DNA of 64,000 nt from Isoetes taiwanensis (lineage: Eukaryota > Streptophyta > Lycopodiopsida > Isoetales > Isoetaceae), in contig JAJEKV010000020.1 in NCBI GenBank assembly GCA_021234155.1, positions 20,203,018-20,267,017 of the forward strand, in the 5' to 3' direction. Under the pieces are notes generated by a model, which was not told the DNA's origin, did not search any database, and saw only the letters and a list, made by a program, of their open reading frames with translations. The first letter of the stretch is position 1; each line of letters begins with the position of its first letter. This document shows, piece by piece, positions 45,455 to 57,489 of the stretch. A program made the translations under genes and the position numbers.

Positions 45455-46267
45455 CTATTGGACTGACAGACTGCTGGTTGAACCTTTTATGATCAGAGAT
45501 GAAGTTGAAGTGATGTGCAAGCCTAACAACATGATATGATGGGGCATGACATTGACTCCTGACCCTCCATCTACAATAACATTTGACACTTCAAAGTCCC
45601 CTACATAAGCTGAGCAAGGTAAGACATCTGGATCTTCAAATTTTGCTTCACTAACTAATAAAATATGATCGTTGGGTGATTCTACATCAATTAACTGCAA
45701 AAACCCCTGTTTGTAGGAAGGCGATGCTCTAAACAAGGTCAACAGATCTATACTTACCTTGGTAGATTTAAGAAGGTGTTCTACTTGTGAGCTTGGAGTC
45801 AAAGCTGAGATTTTTGGGACCGGAACTGGTGGCAACCTCTCCCTTGCTTTAAGTAGCTCATTTGTTTGATCAAGTGGCTGTTTCCCTTTGTCTGCTTGCA
45901 ATCTCTTTATTGCTAGAACAGACGTTATATCTGGTTCACAGGTCTCAATCATGCAAGAACTTGCCTCAATTGCTTTTTCCTTTCCCCCGATTTGATCAAA
46001 TGCCTTTACTTGGCAGAACTTATCATCATGCCCTGTTAGACCACAATATGTGCATACAGGACATTCCTTACCAAAGTGGCCACTCTTAGTACATCTTGGA
46101 CATGGTCTTCTCCAACATGTTTCCTCTGTGTGACCGATCCTATTGCAGAGCTTGCATGCCATGCTTGATGCTGTGGACATATTTATCATGTTTTTCTGCA
46201 TCTCTTCCATCATTTTTTTTATCTGCTCCCCAAACTGTTCTTGTTGTTTTGTGAGCTGTAATTGCAA
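45455..46267 (-). CDS. Ty3 Gag zinc knuckles and protease
   Basis: A 270-codon frame. After a Gln-rich helix come three CX2CX4HX4C zinc knuckles in a row (CKLCNRIGHTEETC, CPRCTKSGHFGKEC, CTYCGLTGHDDKFC), which bind genomic RNA. A linker follows, then the protease active site VIVDGGSGVNVMP (DGGSG replaces the more usual D-S/T-G). Three knuckles instead of one or two is notable. Confidence 0.85.
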   Translation of the reverse strand: MQLQLTKQQEQFGEQIKKMMEEMQKNMINMSTASSMACKLCNRIGHTEETCWRRPCPRCTKSGHFGKECPVCTYCGLTGHDDKFCQVKAFDQIGGKEKAIEASSCMIETCEPDITSVLAIKRLQADKGKQPLDQTNELLKARERLPPVPVPKISALTPSSQVEHLLKSTKVSIDLLTLFRASPSYKQGFLQLIDVESPNDHILLVSEAKFEDPDVLPCSAYVGDFEVSNVIVDGGSGVNVMPHHIMLLGLHITSTSSLIIKGSTSSLSVQ

Positions 46268-46567
46268 GTCCTTCTGCTGCTTCTTCAGATCCTCTTTTGC
46301 TCTATCTCAAGTCTGCTACCTCCTTTTTCTCACTTTTCTCTGCCCTGACTGCATAAACAAAAGCATTCTCATGCATAATAAAATGCTCATACCATAGTTT
46401 GGCCTTCCCCTTCATACATTTTTTAAACATAAAAATCTTATCTCCTCACCTCCTGCCGTGTAATTCATAATAGTCTTCAAAATTGTGCAAGAACGCAGTT
46501 GGGTTCCACGAACCATCAAAAGCTAGAGGAGCTGGTGTAAAGGGAGCTAGCAGCATTCCAAGTTCAT
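46267..46567 (-). pseudogene. Ty3 Gag, part interrupted by the CACTA insertion
   Basis: Reads LAPFTPAPLAFDGSWNPTAF, LHNFEDYYELHGRR, MKGKAKLWYEHF and VYAVRAEKSEKKEVADL in order, with one stop after HGRR. It is cut at 46567 by the CACTA terminus; the upstream part of gag is at 58044-58400. Confidence 0.65.
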
Positions 46568-46619
46568 CACTACAAGAGAAGGGGTCTGTGTCAAATTTTG
46601 GCCTAGAATGGCAATTCAA

Positions 46620-47050
46620 ATTTTTTCAATAGCTGACGCTATAGGTGTCAAAGCTCACTGACACAAATACAACAGTGAGAACGTCATATATAACGTCAGC
46701 AAGTATGTCATCTGTAGTGTCAGTACCCACGTCACCCATAATGCCATATATAGTGTCACCTGTGAAGTCGAATATAGTGTCACTTATAAAGTCAACTATA
46801 GCGTAAAGCATTTCATCAACTATTATGTCACCAATAATGTCGACCGTAATGTCACCATCAACGTCAGTTTTAGGGTCGTCTATAGAATCACGTGTAGCAT
46901 CATCTATTGTTGCACACATAACGTCACGTGTAAAGTCAATGATAATGCCACTCATAATGTTAATTATTTTGTCATAATTAAAGCCATACATATTGTCATC
47001 TCTAGTGCCAATTTTTATGCCACCCAAAAAGTCATAAATAATGCCATCTG
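46620..47050. repeat. CACTA left subterminal repeat region
   Basis: More than 25 copies of a short unit around ATRATGTCA / TAGTGTCA, spaced 12-20 bases, mostly in one orientation. Such arrays are the binding sites of the TNPA-type protein in En/Spm elements. A 133-codon minus-strand frame through it (Ile/Asp/Gly-rich) is an artefact of the repeat. Confidence 0.8.
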
Positions 47051-47239
47051 TCCCTCAATATCAATGTTATTTGTTGCTCCATTGTAGAAGATTGCCATGT
47101 ATAATGGCGCTACCTATGGCACTGTCACTTGCTTCAATTATTTCAATTGATGTTTTCCATTTGTAACCCATTGAAAGGCAATTGTATTGTATCAAATGAC
47201 TCACATTTATCAGTACCTATTGAAATTCTTTAATTGAAT

Positions 47240-48525
47240 TATTTTCTTGCTTTTTAAGTTTGACGCAAAAGATTTTGCTGGAAAAGGCCCCACGAAATGC
47301 ATATTCAGGGCAAAGGAAGCTTTTAAGAAGGTGTGTATGCTCTGAAATTATACTTTATTGGGAAAATTGTTAAAATGCCTTTCTATTTTGTTGTATTTAT
47401 CGAAATGCCTCCTGACCCTCCTCTTCCTCCAAGTTCTCTTGCATCTGGTTCTCATCAATGGTGCACAAAGGGTCATCGAGGATTGCTTGATAGGCTGTAA
47501 TTTTCTGACACCAGAATCAGGGGGCTGCGCAGTAACACCAAACCAAGGATTTACTTCATACTCTTCTTTCCCAACCCTTGCTTGTTCTTCATTAACTACT
47601 TCATCCCCTCAGGAGGGCTTCAAGCTCTTGGCTGTCCTCCTGAAAGCTTGTACAGCATATGGAACCAGAACTGCATCATATACCATAGACGGAATGCAAA
47701 TATTTGGAGAAGATTTAGCATGCACTTCCAATGGCCACGCATGCTGGACATCATAGTACCATAAAGATGCATATGTTGGATTTATTATCTGATGTTGAGC
47801 ATATGCAATGCCAAGCTCTTTACGTGCAGATGGATTCTGAAAAACAGACACTTCATTTATATGATCTAAAGGGTATTTTCAACATTTTTCCTATTGTATT
47901 ATAAGTACTTCTTTTATTACATGTTATCAAGTAACTAAATAATACTTATAATAGGTTTGAGATGTTCTTATCCATTTTCTTGTTTTCTTATAGAATGATG
48001 GAGCAGGCACTTCAAAGGACAATTTAAATGTGGAAGTGACTAATTCCTTGAGCGATTTGCTAGTGTTGATGCTCCAAGCATTGTGTCAAATTCAGATTCA
48101 TACGACATAGACATCATGGGGCTATTTGACGAAAAGGTTTTTTATACTTTGAAATGCATTTACTTTTAAGAAACAACTCGTTTTTTTTCTTATATAGTAT
48201 TCTGACTTGTAGGAAAACGATCTAAGTGATCACGTCTATAATGATAAATATGGTAATGCTGATCCAAATAATCCAGGAAGTGGAAACACAAATACGTCTT
48301 CTAGTTGTGGATCTTCAAGTAGTAGCTCATCTGCTACTAGCAGCTCATCAGAAAGTGATGATGAGAAGGATGGAAGTGATAGTAGTGATGCGGCAGACTT
48401 AGGGACAAGACCAAGAACACCACCTCCGAAGAAAAAAACAGTGCATGATGTTTGTAAAAGCATCTATGGTAGGCGAGGGGAACCAGAACCGACAGTACCT
48501 GAACAATTTATAAAAACTTAAGCAC
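47240..48525 (+). CDS. CACTA-encoded acidic Ser-rich protein (exons, partial model)
   Basis: Probable exons: 47258-47331 (FDAKDFAGKGPTKCIFRAKE), ~47993-48138 (SVDAPSIVSNSDSYDIDIMG, after one frame change) and ~48211-48521. The last reads NTNTSSSCGSSSSSSSATSS, an acidic ESDDEKDGSDSSD, then RPRTPPPKKKTVHDVC and a stop. The role is unknown; by position it may correspond to the accessory DNA-binding gene of CACTA elements. The region 47430-47860 between exons has an unassigned opposite-strand frame reading PSMVYDAVLVPYAVQAFRRT. Confidence 0.4.
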
Positions 48526-48679
48526 ATTGAGTTTGATTTTGTTGTTGCTATTTGCTATGATCTTGTATTTGATTTATAAGACGATAACTAATGTATTGCT
48601 TATTTTGGAGTTATAATATTAATCAATATATTTTACTCAATAGCATTATGGATCCATCATTTATAATGAACTCAATGGA

Positions 48680-50604
48680 ATGCTATATACAGTGTCCTTA
48701 CCTTTACTTCAGAAACCTCTTGCGTTTTAATCCACTTCTTAAACCCACCTGCATTTTTTATCACTTCTAGTTGCATGGTAGTAGGGTATCCACGATAATG
48801 CTTGAACTAAATTAGTAATGCACACAATAATTAGAACATAAAATAGCCCACATATGTGGGCAACCATTTAAAAAAGGTAGCTTGCACAAATCTGCAGGGG
48901 TTCAAAAGAGCATAGTCTACATCGCACAAGAGAACTAGGTACAGAGCTGGGGAACCAACCTGCTTAAATGCCTGCTTAGTGAACAGAAAAAGTTACTGAC
49001 AGCATGGACAGAGGATTTGGGGAAAGAGCGAAATGGAATTACATGAATCGACCTGAGACCACACGGCTGTCTGCATTCAGAACTAGACATAACTATAAAT
49101 GCAAGTTGAGCGAAGCAAAAGAAGAGGACAGCAAAAGAGGAGGACATTTTATGGCTGTAGTTACTTGACATGAAGCAAGACTAGTATGTTACAGTAAAAC
49201 ATTAACATATTAAGAAGTTGAAGGACATATGTGAACTTGAAGAATCCTCTAACTTTAACATTGAAATGAATGCAAAAATAACAACAACTTACAAATTCAG
49301 CTTTAATGGAATCTAATCCCCCTGAACCGGTTGTATTCTTTATCTTTCTTGCAGCAGCCGCATTCTTCTTATCCTTATTTTCCTTCTTACTATCCTCTAA
49401 AAATATTCCCATACCTTGTCGTTCTTGCAATCTTGAGGTTTCCTCATTCTTGGATTTTCTCGTGCTTGTTTCCTCATTTTATATCTATAACAAGGCATCA
49501 CATGTTTTAGAAAGCAAAATATAAAAATGACGATGAAAGTCAAGAATGTTTACCTGTAATCATTCCATTTCTTGCTGAGCCTTCCTAAGACCCAACGGCT
49601 AGAAAAACCCGTGCCATAGTCACTTTTCAAAGCATGAATGACTTTTTCTTTATGGGCTCTTTTTACCAAGGGCCACGGTTGATGTATGTCATGGCAATGA
49701 AGTCTGACAAGTTCCATGGCGGATCTCATAAATTTTTTTCCTTCCTCATCCATATGTATCTGCCCTCCTTCATAAACACAGACCTGGTGCAATGCAAGAA
49801 GGTATTAGAAATGAGATCTGAAGACCAACACTATTATAGTTAATCCATGCACTAGTATTATAGACACAAGCATGAAATAAAAATATGATGCAAGTTAGCT
49901 TAAGAATCTCTATATTCACTACTTAGTCACTGCCATGGTCTCGTCAATCCAACTATCTGACGAAATAGATATTAGAATCAAGTGTTAGAACAAGAAGAAC
50001 CCATAAAACCAGCAGTATGGCTATGGATTAAAGGGGCAAAAAGCTCTGCTACAAGGTAACAGAAAATCAGGGGCAGGAATTAGAGGGAATGAGGAAAAGA
50101 AAAATACTGCTAGATCCTGGAAGAAGGAGGCATGACAGATCAGATCTTGAACACCAAATATTGCCTAACAATATGTCAGAATATGTAGATCAGGTCTTGA
50201 ACAACAATGCTGAAATTACATATCAAATATTGAGCAAATATAACAGTAAAATATGCACTAGCCTTTTCTTTGGATAAGAATCTAAAGGTAACAGACTTGG
50301 CCCTGTGTCCACATGGGTCTTCCTCGTCACTGCCTTCATCGGCTACTTCATGGTTGTCATTACTGAGGTCTCTTCTTTTGGTTTCGTGCTCTGAACTCTT
50401 ACGACTGGAGAACGATGCATCTGACTTCCTACCGCTTTTACATATGCTCCCACTCTTACAAGCACTAGGAGAATCATCAGCCGCTCCCATCATAATGTTG
50501 CTTGCCCTTTTCCTAATTCCTGGACTTAATAATTGGGACAAGAAAGCAATTCTTTCCAGAATCTGCTGCTGGCTCAATGCATCATCTGCATGATTAGAAC
50601 CCAA
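48680..50604 (-). CDS. CACTA second gene (Transposase_24/PTTA-like?)
   Basis: Begins MGSNHADDALSQQQILERIA at 50604 with a Ser/Lys-rich acidic region (SGRKSDASFSSRKSSEHETK). An exon at 49792-49550 reads LVRLHCHDIHQPWPLVKRAH and YGTGFSSRWVLGRLSKKWND. An exon at about 49490-49290 reads NPRMRKPQDCKNDKVWEYF and KKNAAAARKIKNTTGSGG. The last piece, at about 48810-48680, reads KHYRGYPTTMQLEVIKNAGG. The order of a basic Trp-containing block, 'D..WEYF', then 'N...R.K...TGS' resembles the plant transposase accessory family Transposase_24. Exon edges were not fully resolved. Transcription opposite to TNP2 is odd for CACTA. Confidence 0.5.
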
Positions 50605-50639
50605 GTCATGATTATAACTTATTTCAAATTAGGCAAGTA

Positions 50640-52187
50640 TCAAGTGAAAAATATGGATGTATATCTAGAGCCACTCATCGAAGAGTTGCAAATACTATGG
50701 AAAGGGATCCAAATGCATGATATAACTAGGTCGCCTCAGGCATTTACCTTTCGTGCTATATGTTGTTTCACCATTCATGACTACCCAGGATTTGGCTATG
50801 CATCAGGTGTGTTATACATATTATAAATTTGTATTCTAGGCTATATCCTTTGATGATTGTATAGTTTTTCTCATCTTTCATTTCTTAATGCATAGGTTTG
50901 CAAACAAGTGGAAAGTTTGGATGTCCTTCATGTGGAGTCGAGTTGCCATCTTATCGCTCGAAGCACTTATATAAGCAAATATACCGTGGCCATAAAAAAT
51001 ATTTGCCACCTGCACATCACATGCGTGGACGTATAAACACTGGAAAACCAAGAAGAAGAACTCCCAAGGATTGGTTAGATACTTGGGTAGAAGCTCGTAC
51101 ATCCCAAAATTTGACTGATGATAGTTTGGTGGTTGCACCCCCTGGTATGAAACGACTTTCCATTTTCTATAGCCTTGAGTACTGGTCACAGCTAAAAATT
51201 GCACACTTGCTCGACCCCATGCATATCTTTAAAAATGTCGGCCACTCATTATGGAGACATTTAATTGGTGATTGTGATACTTTGGCCAGTAGAAATGATT
51301 TGAAGGATCAAAACATAATGCCGCAATTATGGCCACCACAAAATGGACGGAAGTGCAAAAGTGCACCTTGGGTACTAAGCAAGAAAGAGGAGAACCAAGT
51401 CAAACAGGTTATATCTAGTATGAGAACACCCACGGGTTATGCTGCATCCTTGCGCAAGGCATTCACCAGAGATGGTGAGCTTAAGGGATTGAAGACACAC
51501 GATTGGCACAAGTTTCTACAAGTAAGTATTGAATTCCTTTTGTAAATATATAAAATTGCATTTAGTTTTTACATACATTTTGCATTTGTTGCATCATGCT
51601 CGACAATGCATTATAATTCAATTTTGATACCAATATTTGCTTTTTATTTTAGCATGTTCTACCATGTGCGATAGATAAATGCCTGACACCAAAAATACGA
51701 GATGTCATTTATCGGTTGGGAAAGTTTGCAAGGTACAAAACCTATGACTTGTTAGTTCATTATGTGAAATTGTATTAATAGCAATATTATGTGTCACAGG
51801 TGGGTTTCCTTAAAGGAAATTAATGTGTCTGATATACCAAAAATGGAGGTTGAAGTTGTTGAATTATTATGCATCTTAGAGCGAGATTTTCCTACCAGTT
51901 TTTTTGATCTTCAAGTACATCTTTTGATACATCTCCCAGAGGGGATTCGCTTGCTTGGGCCAGCTCCTGGACGTTGGATGTTCTTTTTGGAATGGTATAT
52001 GAAAGTTTTAAAAGGTTTTGTTCGTCAAATGGCTAGACCAGAAGGATGTATGGCAGAAGGGCATTTGGTGCAAGAGATCCTTTTCTTCATGACTGATGCC
52101 ACCACATCAATACAAGGGGATGCTCCACATATATGGAAGAAAGAGCTTGCCCCAGATTTTTGCTCACAAGGAAAATTTCTTCCATAG
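50640..52187 (+). pseudogene. CACTA TNP2-type transposase, truncated at both ends
   Basis: Exons at about 50640-50806, 50896-51531, 51653-51732 and 51800-52187 have good GT/AG edges. Exon 1 carries MDVYLEPLIEELQILWKGIQ and FTIHDYPGFGYASG. Exon 2 carries FGCPSCGVELPSYRSKHLYK, the 'P.H..R' region and HLLDPMHIFKNVGHSLWRHL (the 'D.MH..KNV' hallmark). Exon 4 carries LERDFPTSFFDLQVHLLIHL, GPAPGRWMFFLEWYMKVLKG and ARPEGCMAEGHL. These are TNP2 (Transposase_21) landmarks. The N-terminal third is missing, and the protein stops where the LINE begins (~52190). TNP2 binds the 13-bp ends and catalyses excision. Confidence 0.88.
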
Positions 52188-52189
52188 CT

Positions 52190-52555
52190 AACTGCCCGGT
52201 CTACATTATGGACTGGAATCCCCTCTATATCCCGGGCAATTTTTCTGGTGTTGCCACTACTACTTGGGTCTCCTGCCCAAACCTTCCCCCAAAATTCTGG
52301 ACTCATAATCACCTTACTGCTATAGGAGGCTGTCTGGGGGAAGTTGTCGATATTTCTATCCCTCAAACCGACTTCCCCTCTATCTGCATTTTGAAAGAAA
52401 TTGAATCTGGAGAAATTCATTGGTACCAGGATTGATGAAGACATCTTTCTAGATGTTGTAATCAAGTATTCCAAAATTCCTGTCATAAAGGAATATAAGG
52501 AAGATAAAGCTCCCCTCGATAAAGGAAAGGCTCCAATGTACTGACCTAAAAAAGG
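52190..52555 (+). pseudogene. LINE ORF1 C-terminal piece (DUF4283-like)
   Basis: Reads NCPVYIMDWNPLYIPGNFSG, then WVSCPNLPPKFWTHNHL and GGCLGEVVDISI. This matches the RNA-binding DUF4283 module of plant L1 ORF1 ('P..V.LP.LP.EYW....L..I...G...'). A shift then continues VVIKYSKIPVIKEYKEDKAP to a stop at about 52541. Confidence 0.6.
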
Positions 52556-52979
52556 TTTGGGTTGGAAAAAGCCCTAAAGAGTAAGAAAGAGGGAGATCTG
52601 CGGTGAGTGGGGAAACCAAGCAAACAAAAGAATGATAATCCTATAAACATCATTCCTCTTATGATCTCACATTGCTAATAAGGTGAATAACATTGAAAAT
52701 ATCAAGGCAAATAATGTGATCATCGAGGAGATTGAAGAGATGAAGGATGACAAAGCTTTAGTTATATGTAAGAAGTTTTGGAAGAAATTCACTATGTTTA
52801 TGATAGTGACCATTCGGAGCAAACACTTCCTAGAGCGGGGGGATTGAAAGGGACCTAGATAAAGAAGATGAAAAAAGGCTCTTGGGAACTGGTCACATCA
52901 AGCGAAAAAAAAGAGAAATAAAAACAAACCTTTGAAGTCTCAAGGAGAAGTTCAAGGGTCGAGAAAAAAACTGATTTTT

Positions 52980-53832
52980 ATGGATATTAACTTTAGATGT
53001 GTATCTTGGAATCTCCAAGGTATTAATTCAAATGTCAAACGAGATAGGCTAAAAGTTTGCATTTCATCCATTAATCTTCGACATGATTTTTTTTTCGGGA
53101 ACATAAGCTTCATGATGATGATTTTGAGAGACTTATAGCTAACACCCTTCCTCCTAGTTTTAGACTTTGGGCTATTAGGGCAAATAATAATTTCTGAGGT
53201 ATTTCTATAGCTTGGAAAAGCAGTTTAAATATATCCAACATTCAGATGATGCATGGCAACTGTGGGAGATGGCAAATTCTCCATGGAGATCTCGGAACCA
53301 AAAGGTTTGCCTTGGTCAATATCTATGCTCATAATCAGCCTGGTGAGAGAAGTCCCATGTGGAATATAATCAGAAATAGCTTAGCTAATATCCCTTATGA
53401 TAACCGCATTCTTCTTTGGTGATTTTAACATGGTTACTCATGATTTTATGAGGAGTACTAACTTTAGACCTCTCCTCAACCAAGAGCTGAGAATTCTTGG
53501 GGGCACCTTATCTCCATGCATGATCTTAAACTGGCTAGAACTCAACCAAATACTTTTAGCTGGTTTAATCAGAGAATTGATGACCCTATCCACTGCCTTC
53601 ATGACCGTTTCTATGTCAGTGAGAACCTTTGGAACCAATGTGATAGGGTTTCCAATCTAAATGGCTTTACTATCTCTGATCACTTTCCCCAGTTGCTGGA
53701 AATAAGAGGAGACACCTCAAATGCCAAGAGAAAATCCTACTTCAAGTTAAATGTCTCTCTTCTTGATCAGACTACCTTTCTTCATGAATTTGAACAGGTT
53801 TATAGGAAGACCCTAAACCTAGAGATCGGTTA
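52980..53832 (+). pseudogene. LINE ORF2 apurinic-type endonuclease domain
   Basis: Starts MDINFRCVSWNLQGINS (the conserved WN..G). It continues through shifted frames with GRWQILHGDLGTKRFALVNI and FFGDFNMVTHDFMRS (GDFN), then TFSWFNQRIDDPIHCLHDRF and SNLNGFTISDHFPQLL (SDH). These are the catalytic landmarks of the EEP endonuclease that nicks target DNA. Stops between blocks make it inactive. Confidence 0.8.
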
Positions 53833-54205
53833 GGATGGATGGAATGGTGGGTGAAAAGCGCCAAAATATAAAAAGCGGCTCAAAATCAGGGGCAAGCAAA
53901 TTTATAATCAAGAAAAGCAAGACGATGGATTTGAGAACTCAACTCCAAGCAAACTCCCTTGGATCAGCAAAGAGAATATAAAAATTCAAGTTGAGAGAGA
54001 AGAACTCAAAATTGCTAAAGGTTGGAAGCTAAAAGCAAAAAATCGGGGAACTTAAGGATGATGAGAGGAGTAATTCAAGTATTTCTTCATCAAAGCTAAA
54101 GGGAGGGCTAAGAGAAATCAGATCTATAGTGTAAAGGTCAATGGCAATCCCATCTCTGAGGACAATGATCTTAAACAAGCTGCTACAGATCACTTTAAGA
54201 GAATA

Positions 54206-55720
54206 ATGGGAACCTCTCCTACTACTATGGAAGAGAATATTGACAATTTCATTCAGATTCAGAGATCCATCCAAGATGAGCAGAATGAAAGCATGAATGC
54301 TCCTTTTACCAATGAAGAATTGTGGGCAAATGTTTCAGGTATGGAAAATGGTAAGACTCCGGGTCCTGATGGCCTCCCAGTGGAATTTTTTAAAAAAACT
54401 TGGAATATTATTGGAAATGAGGTTACTAATGTGTGTAATGAGTTTTTAATTCTCAGGAATCTAGACTGCAGAATCAATACCAGCTTTATCTCCTTGATCC
54501 CTAAAATAGATGAACCTGAAACTTTCTCTGATTTCAGACCCATATCCCTCACCAATGTTATTTACAAAATCATCTCTGCTACCATAGCCTCTAGACTGAA
54601 ACCTATTCTGGATCTTACCATCTCCAATACCCAAAGTGCTTACCTAAAGGATAGGTCCATTCTAGATAATGTAGCCACAGCTATCATTGGCATGCATTGG
54701 GCTAAAGAAACTAAACAGGACATTGCCCTGCTCAAACTGGATATTACTAAGGCTTTTGACACGGTCAGCTGGAGTTTCCTCTTCAAATGTTGTCAAAAGA
54801 TGGGGTTCTCCCAGGAAGTGATAAGTATTTTTCAAGCCATCCTTTACAACTCAAGATCCTCGGTTCTGATCAATGGAGAATGCAGCCCTTTCTTTGAGAT
54901 AAAGAGAGGCGTCAAGCAAGGTTGCCCTCTCGCCCCTTTTCTTTTTCTTATAATCATGGAAGCCTTGAATTGTGCTTTCAAAAAAGCTGACCAGGAGAAG
55001 AGAATTGTGGGACTTAAACTTCCTGATAATCAAGAGGCATGTTTTTTCCTTAATGCTCACTTTGCAGATGACACTTTTCTCTTTGTCACTATGGAAGAAA
55101 GATCCATCACAAACACCCAAATTGTTCTCCAAGACTTTGGTAATTGCTCGGGATGTAAGATCAACCCTCTCAAATCCAAACTCATTGCAAGAAATCAGGT
55201 AAAAGGGCAGCAAACTGCCCAAACCCTTGGCTGTGAGTATCTCTCCCCAATTACTAATAAATCTAAAATCTTGGGTATTCCTTTTGCTTTAAGGACTAAT
55301 GCTAGTAATCTTTGGGGGGATATTATTGAGAAGTTCCACAGAAAGGCTGATCTCTTAAACAGTAAATATCTGTCCAAAAATGGAAGAGCTATCTTAGCCA
55401 ACTCGGTCATTTCTTCTTCTCATGTTTACCAGTCTTCTATCCTCTTAGCTTCTAAAAAGGTCACTTCTAAACTCCAAGGCATTTTAGGTAGATTTATTGC
55501 TAGTGGGGGTAGCAACAGAACCTGGGTTCCAGTTTCCATGAAAGAATGTATGAAGAAAAGGAAGCATGGTGGTCTTGGAGTTTTGGATATTGAGAAACAA
55601 GGGCTGGCCCCGGCGATAAATACATTTATAGAGCTGGCCATGATGAGATTAATCACCACGTGTCAAAGCTTATTGATCATTACCTTGCTAAGTGTAAACC
55701 CTTTGGGTGGAGAAATGTGA
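54206..55720 (+). CDS. LINE ORF2 reverse transcriptase domain
   Basis: A 504-codon open frame. Motifs: MENGKTPGPDGLPVEFFKKT, FISLIPKIDEPETFSDFRPI, LLKLDITKAFDTVSW, GVKQGCPLAPFLFLIIME (with QGCP), AHFADDTFLFV (catalytic FADD intact), and RNLSKNGRA-type and WVPVSMKECMKKRKHGGLG tail motifs. It is intact through the palm but its 5' link to the endonuclease is broken by stops at 53834-54205. The RT domain size matches plant L1 elements. Confidence 0.9.
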   Translation: MGTSPTTMEENIDNFIQIQRSIQDEQNESMNAPFTNEELWANVSGMENGKTPGPDGLPVEFFKKTWNIIGNEVTNVCNEFLILRNLDCRINTSFISLIPKIDEPETFSDFRPISLTNVIYKIISATIASRLKPILDLTISNTQSAYLKDRSILDNVATAIIGMHWAKETKQDIALLKLDITKAFDTVSWSFLFKCCQKMGFSQEVISIFQAILYNSRSSVLINGECSPFFEIKRGVKQGCPLAPFLFLIIMEALNCAFKKADQEKRIVGLKLPDNQEACFFLNAHFADDTFLFVTMEERSITNTQIVLQDFGNCSGCKINPLKSKLIARNQVKGQQTAQTLGCEYLSPITNKSKILGIPFALRTNASNLWGDIIEKFHRKADLLNSKYLSKNGRAILANSVISSSHVYQSSILLASKKVTSKLQGILGRFIASGGSNRTWVPVSMKECMKKRKHGGLGVLDIEKQGLAPAINTFIELAMMRLITTCQSLLIITLLSVNPLGGEM

Positions 55721-56661
55721 ACATGCACCTCCCTGAAAGCTTATTCTTTGATTTCAAGGTTCCTAATAATACCCCCGGAATCATTAAAAAGTGGATTAGA
55801 GCATGGAAAGCAGTTAGCAGGATGTATTCTTGGAAGGAGGGCCTTTCTAAGGATCAAACAATTTTTTGGAACCCCTCTCTAATTCTAAATAACCCTGACA
55901 TCTGCTTGGCTATGCATTTTCCTATTCAGTGCAAAAAATGGTCAGATAGAGGCATCACTCACATTTCTCATCTGTTTAATGATGTGGGCTTTATAGAATT
56001 TCAAAATTCAGTTCTTGCAGACATGGGTGAAGATCATGAGAGACTCTACCAAGCCATAAGGAGTTGCCTTAATGAAGGAGTGTGGCATAACCAAGAAACC
56101 CAATGGCATGTTCATGGTAACACAGGTTACAGGGTTAAAAATGCTTACAGATTCCTGACAAGGAGCTACACCATCTCCATTCATACCAAATGGGAGATCA
56201 CTGAGGAGAGATGTATAGCAAATCTAAAATTCATGTGGAACTCTCCTATTAACCCCAAAATCAAGGCCTTTTTATGTGGCAACTTCGGCATAAGGCTTTA
56301 GCCACCAATGTAAAAAAAGATTTAGATTAAACATGGTGCTTCTAACTTATGTGAGAGATGTTTCTGTGAAGCTGAAGATGAAAGTCATTTGTTCAAGAAC
56401 TGTTTATGGGCCGAGTGGGTACTTGAGCTAGTCTGGCCGAGGGAATTCCAAATTCCCAACCCTTTGTCCTCTACCCCCTCGGTTGAAATCCTCTTTCCTA
56501 ATGATCCTCGAGGATTTTGGAGAATCTACATTCTACTACGGAGGATCCGGAAAGCAAGGAACTCAATCATTTTTGACCAAGAGATTATCCGGCCGATTGC
56601 GGTGATCAAGCAAACCAAATATGATATCTCTTGGATAAGAGAGATTTTCTCAATTCACTAA
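55660..56661 (+). pseudogene. LINE ORF2 C-terminal region with zf-RVT
   Basis: Continues after a frame change with WRNVNMHLPESLFFDFKVPN and PIQCKKWSDRGITHISHLFN. Then TNWEI-type sequence and KFMWNSPINPKIKAFL(C) lead, after a stop at 56299, into CERCFCEAEDESHLFKNC (the zf-RVT zinc motif) and FWRIYILLRRIRKARNSIIF, ending at 56659. Confidence 0.75.
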
Positions 56662-57252
56662 CGTCTTCTTTTTTTTTGATCCAGTAGGTAATATTCTCAT
56701 TGCACAAAAGAAGAATTGGAATCGGATTAATCTGGGGTAAATTCCATGTGGTTGGATGGACCAATTGAGCCACACCAACAAATTTTACCATGGTGATCAT
56801 TGTCGTTGTATTGTTCAGGCATTCAAAGTCCGGGCCTTGAGGAGAGGACTCATTTGTGAAGCAATAGACCACTCGTGTCGTTTTAATCCTTCTAAATGTG
56901 GGTCATGTAGTCAGATTGCGCTCTCATTCATTCATCTCTGCTACCAAAGGCATGGGTAGAAAGGACAAAAGAAAAGTTGGAGAAGCATCTGGATCTGCTA
57001 AACCAGAAATCTGAAATCAGACTTATCATAGAACTATATATTAGATCATCTCAGTTTTAAGTTTTTTTTTTAAGTCTTATATGACTATGGATGTAGTATC
57101 TAAGTTTTAGATTTTTTCCAGAATCTAAAAGATAGATCGAATGGGTTAATCACTTCCCAAGATAAAAAAAGTTGACTTTTTGTACTCATATATACATATG
57201 TATTTCTATGTATAACTTATTAATACAAATATAGCCTTCAATCAAAAAAAAA
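56662..57252 (+). other. LINE 3' UTR with poly(A) end
   Basis: Non-coding and increasingly AT-rich, ending AATACAAATATAGCCTTCAA then TCAAAAAAAAA. A small frame at 56756-56959 is unassigned. Confidence 0.6.
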
Positions 57253-57489
57253 GATTGATTTTATATATAATAGTAACTAGCGATGTTTTCTTGCAATTGT
57301 GATGATACACCATTATGCAATCTTACACTATAGCTTATACCATAGAATTGCAATGTTGGACTAACATAGTTATTGACCTTCCATAATGAATCGAATAGTA
57401 ATATCAAGGCAATATGTTACAATTATTGATGCAAGTACAAACATTACTTGTAACAAGCAAACAAGACTATGTACTAATAAATTAATGGA

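Larger units (their letters stand above)
52190..57252 (+). mobile_element. L1-like LINE, 5'-truncated, nested in the CACTA transposase
   Basis: Contains the end of ORF1, then endonuclease, reverse transcriptase and zf-RVT regions of ORF2, a ~590-base 3' UTR and a terminal A run at 57244-57252. All lie on the plus strand, the same as the TNP2 gene it interrupts. It begins inside ORF1, as expected of incomplete target-primed reverse transcription. I could not find a convincing target duplication. Multiple frameshifts show it is inactive. Confidence 0.8.

Noticed and set aside
46626..47027. A 133-codon Ile/Asp-rich minus-strand frame
   Set aside because: It consists of translated CACTA subterminal repeats.
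54851..55222. Minus-strand 123-codon frame within the LINE
   Set aside because: Antisense shadow of the reverse transcriptase frame; no motif.
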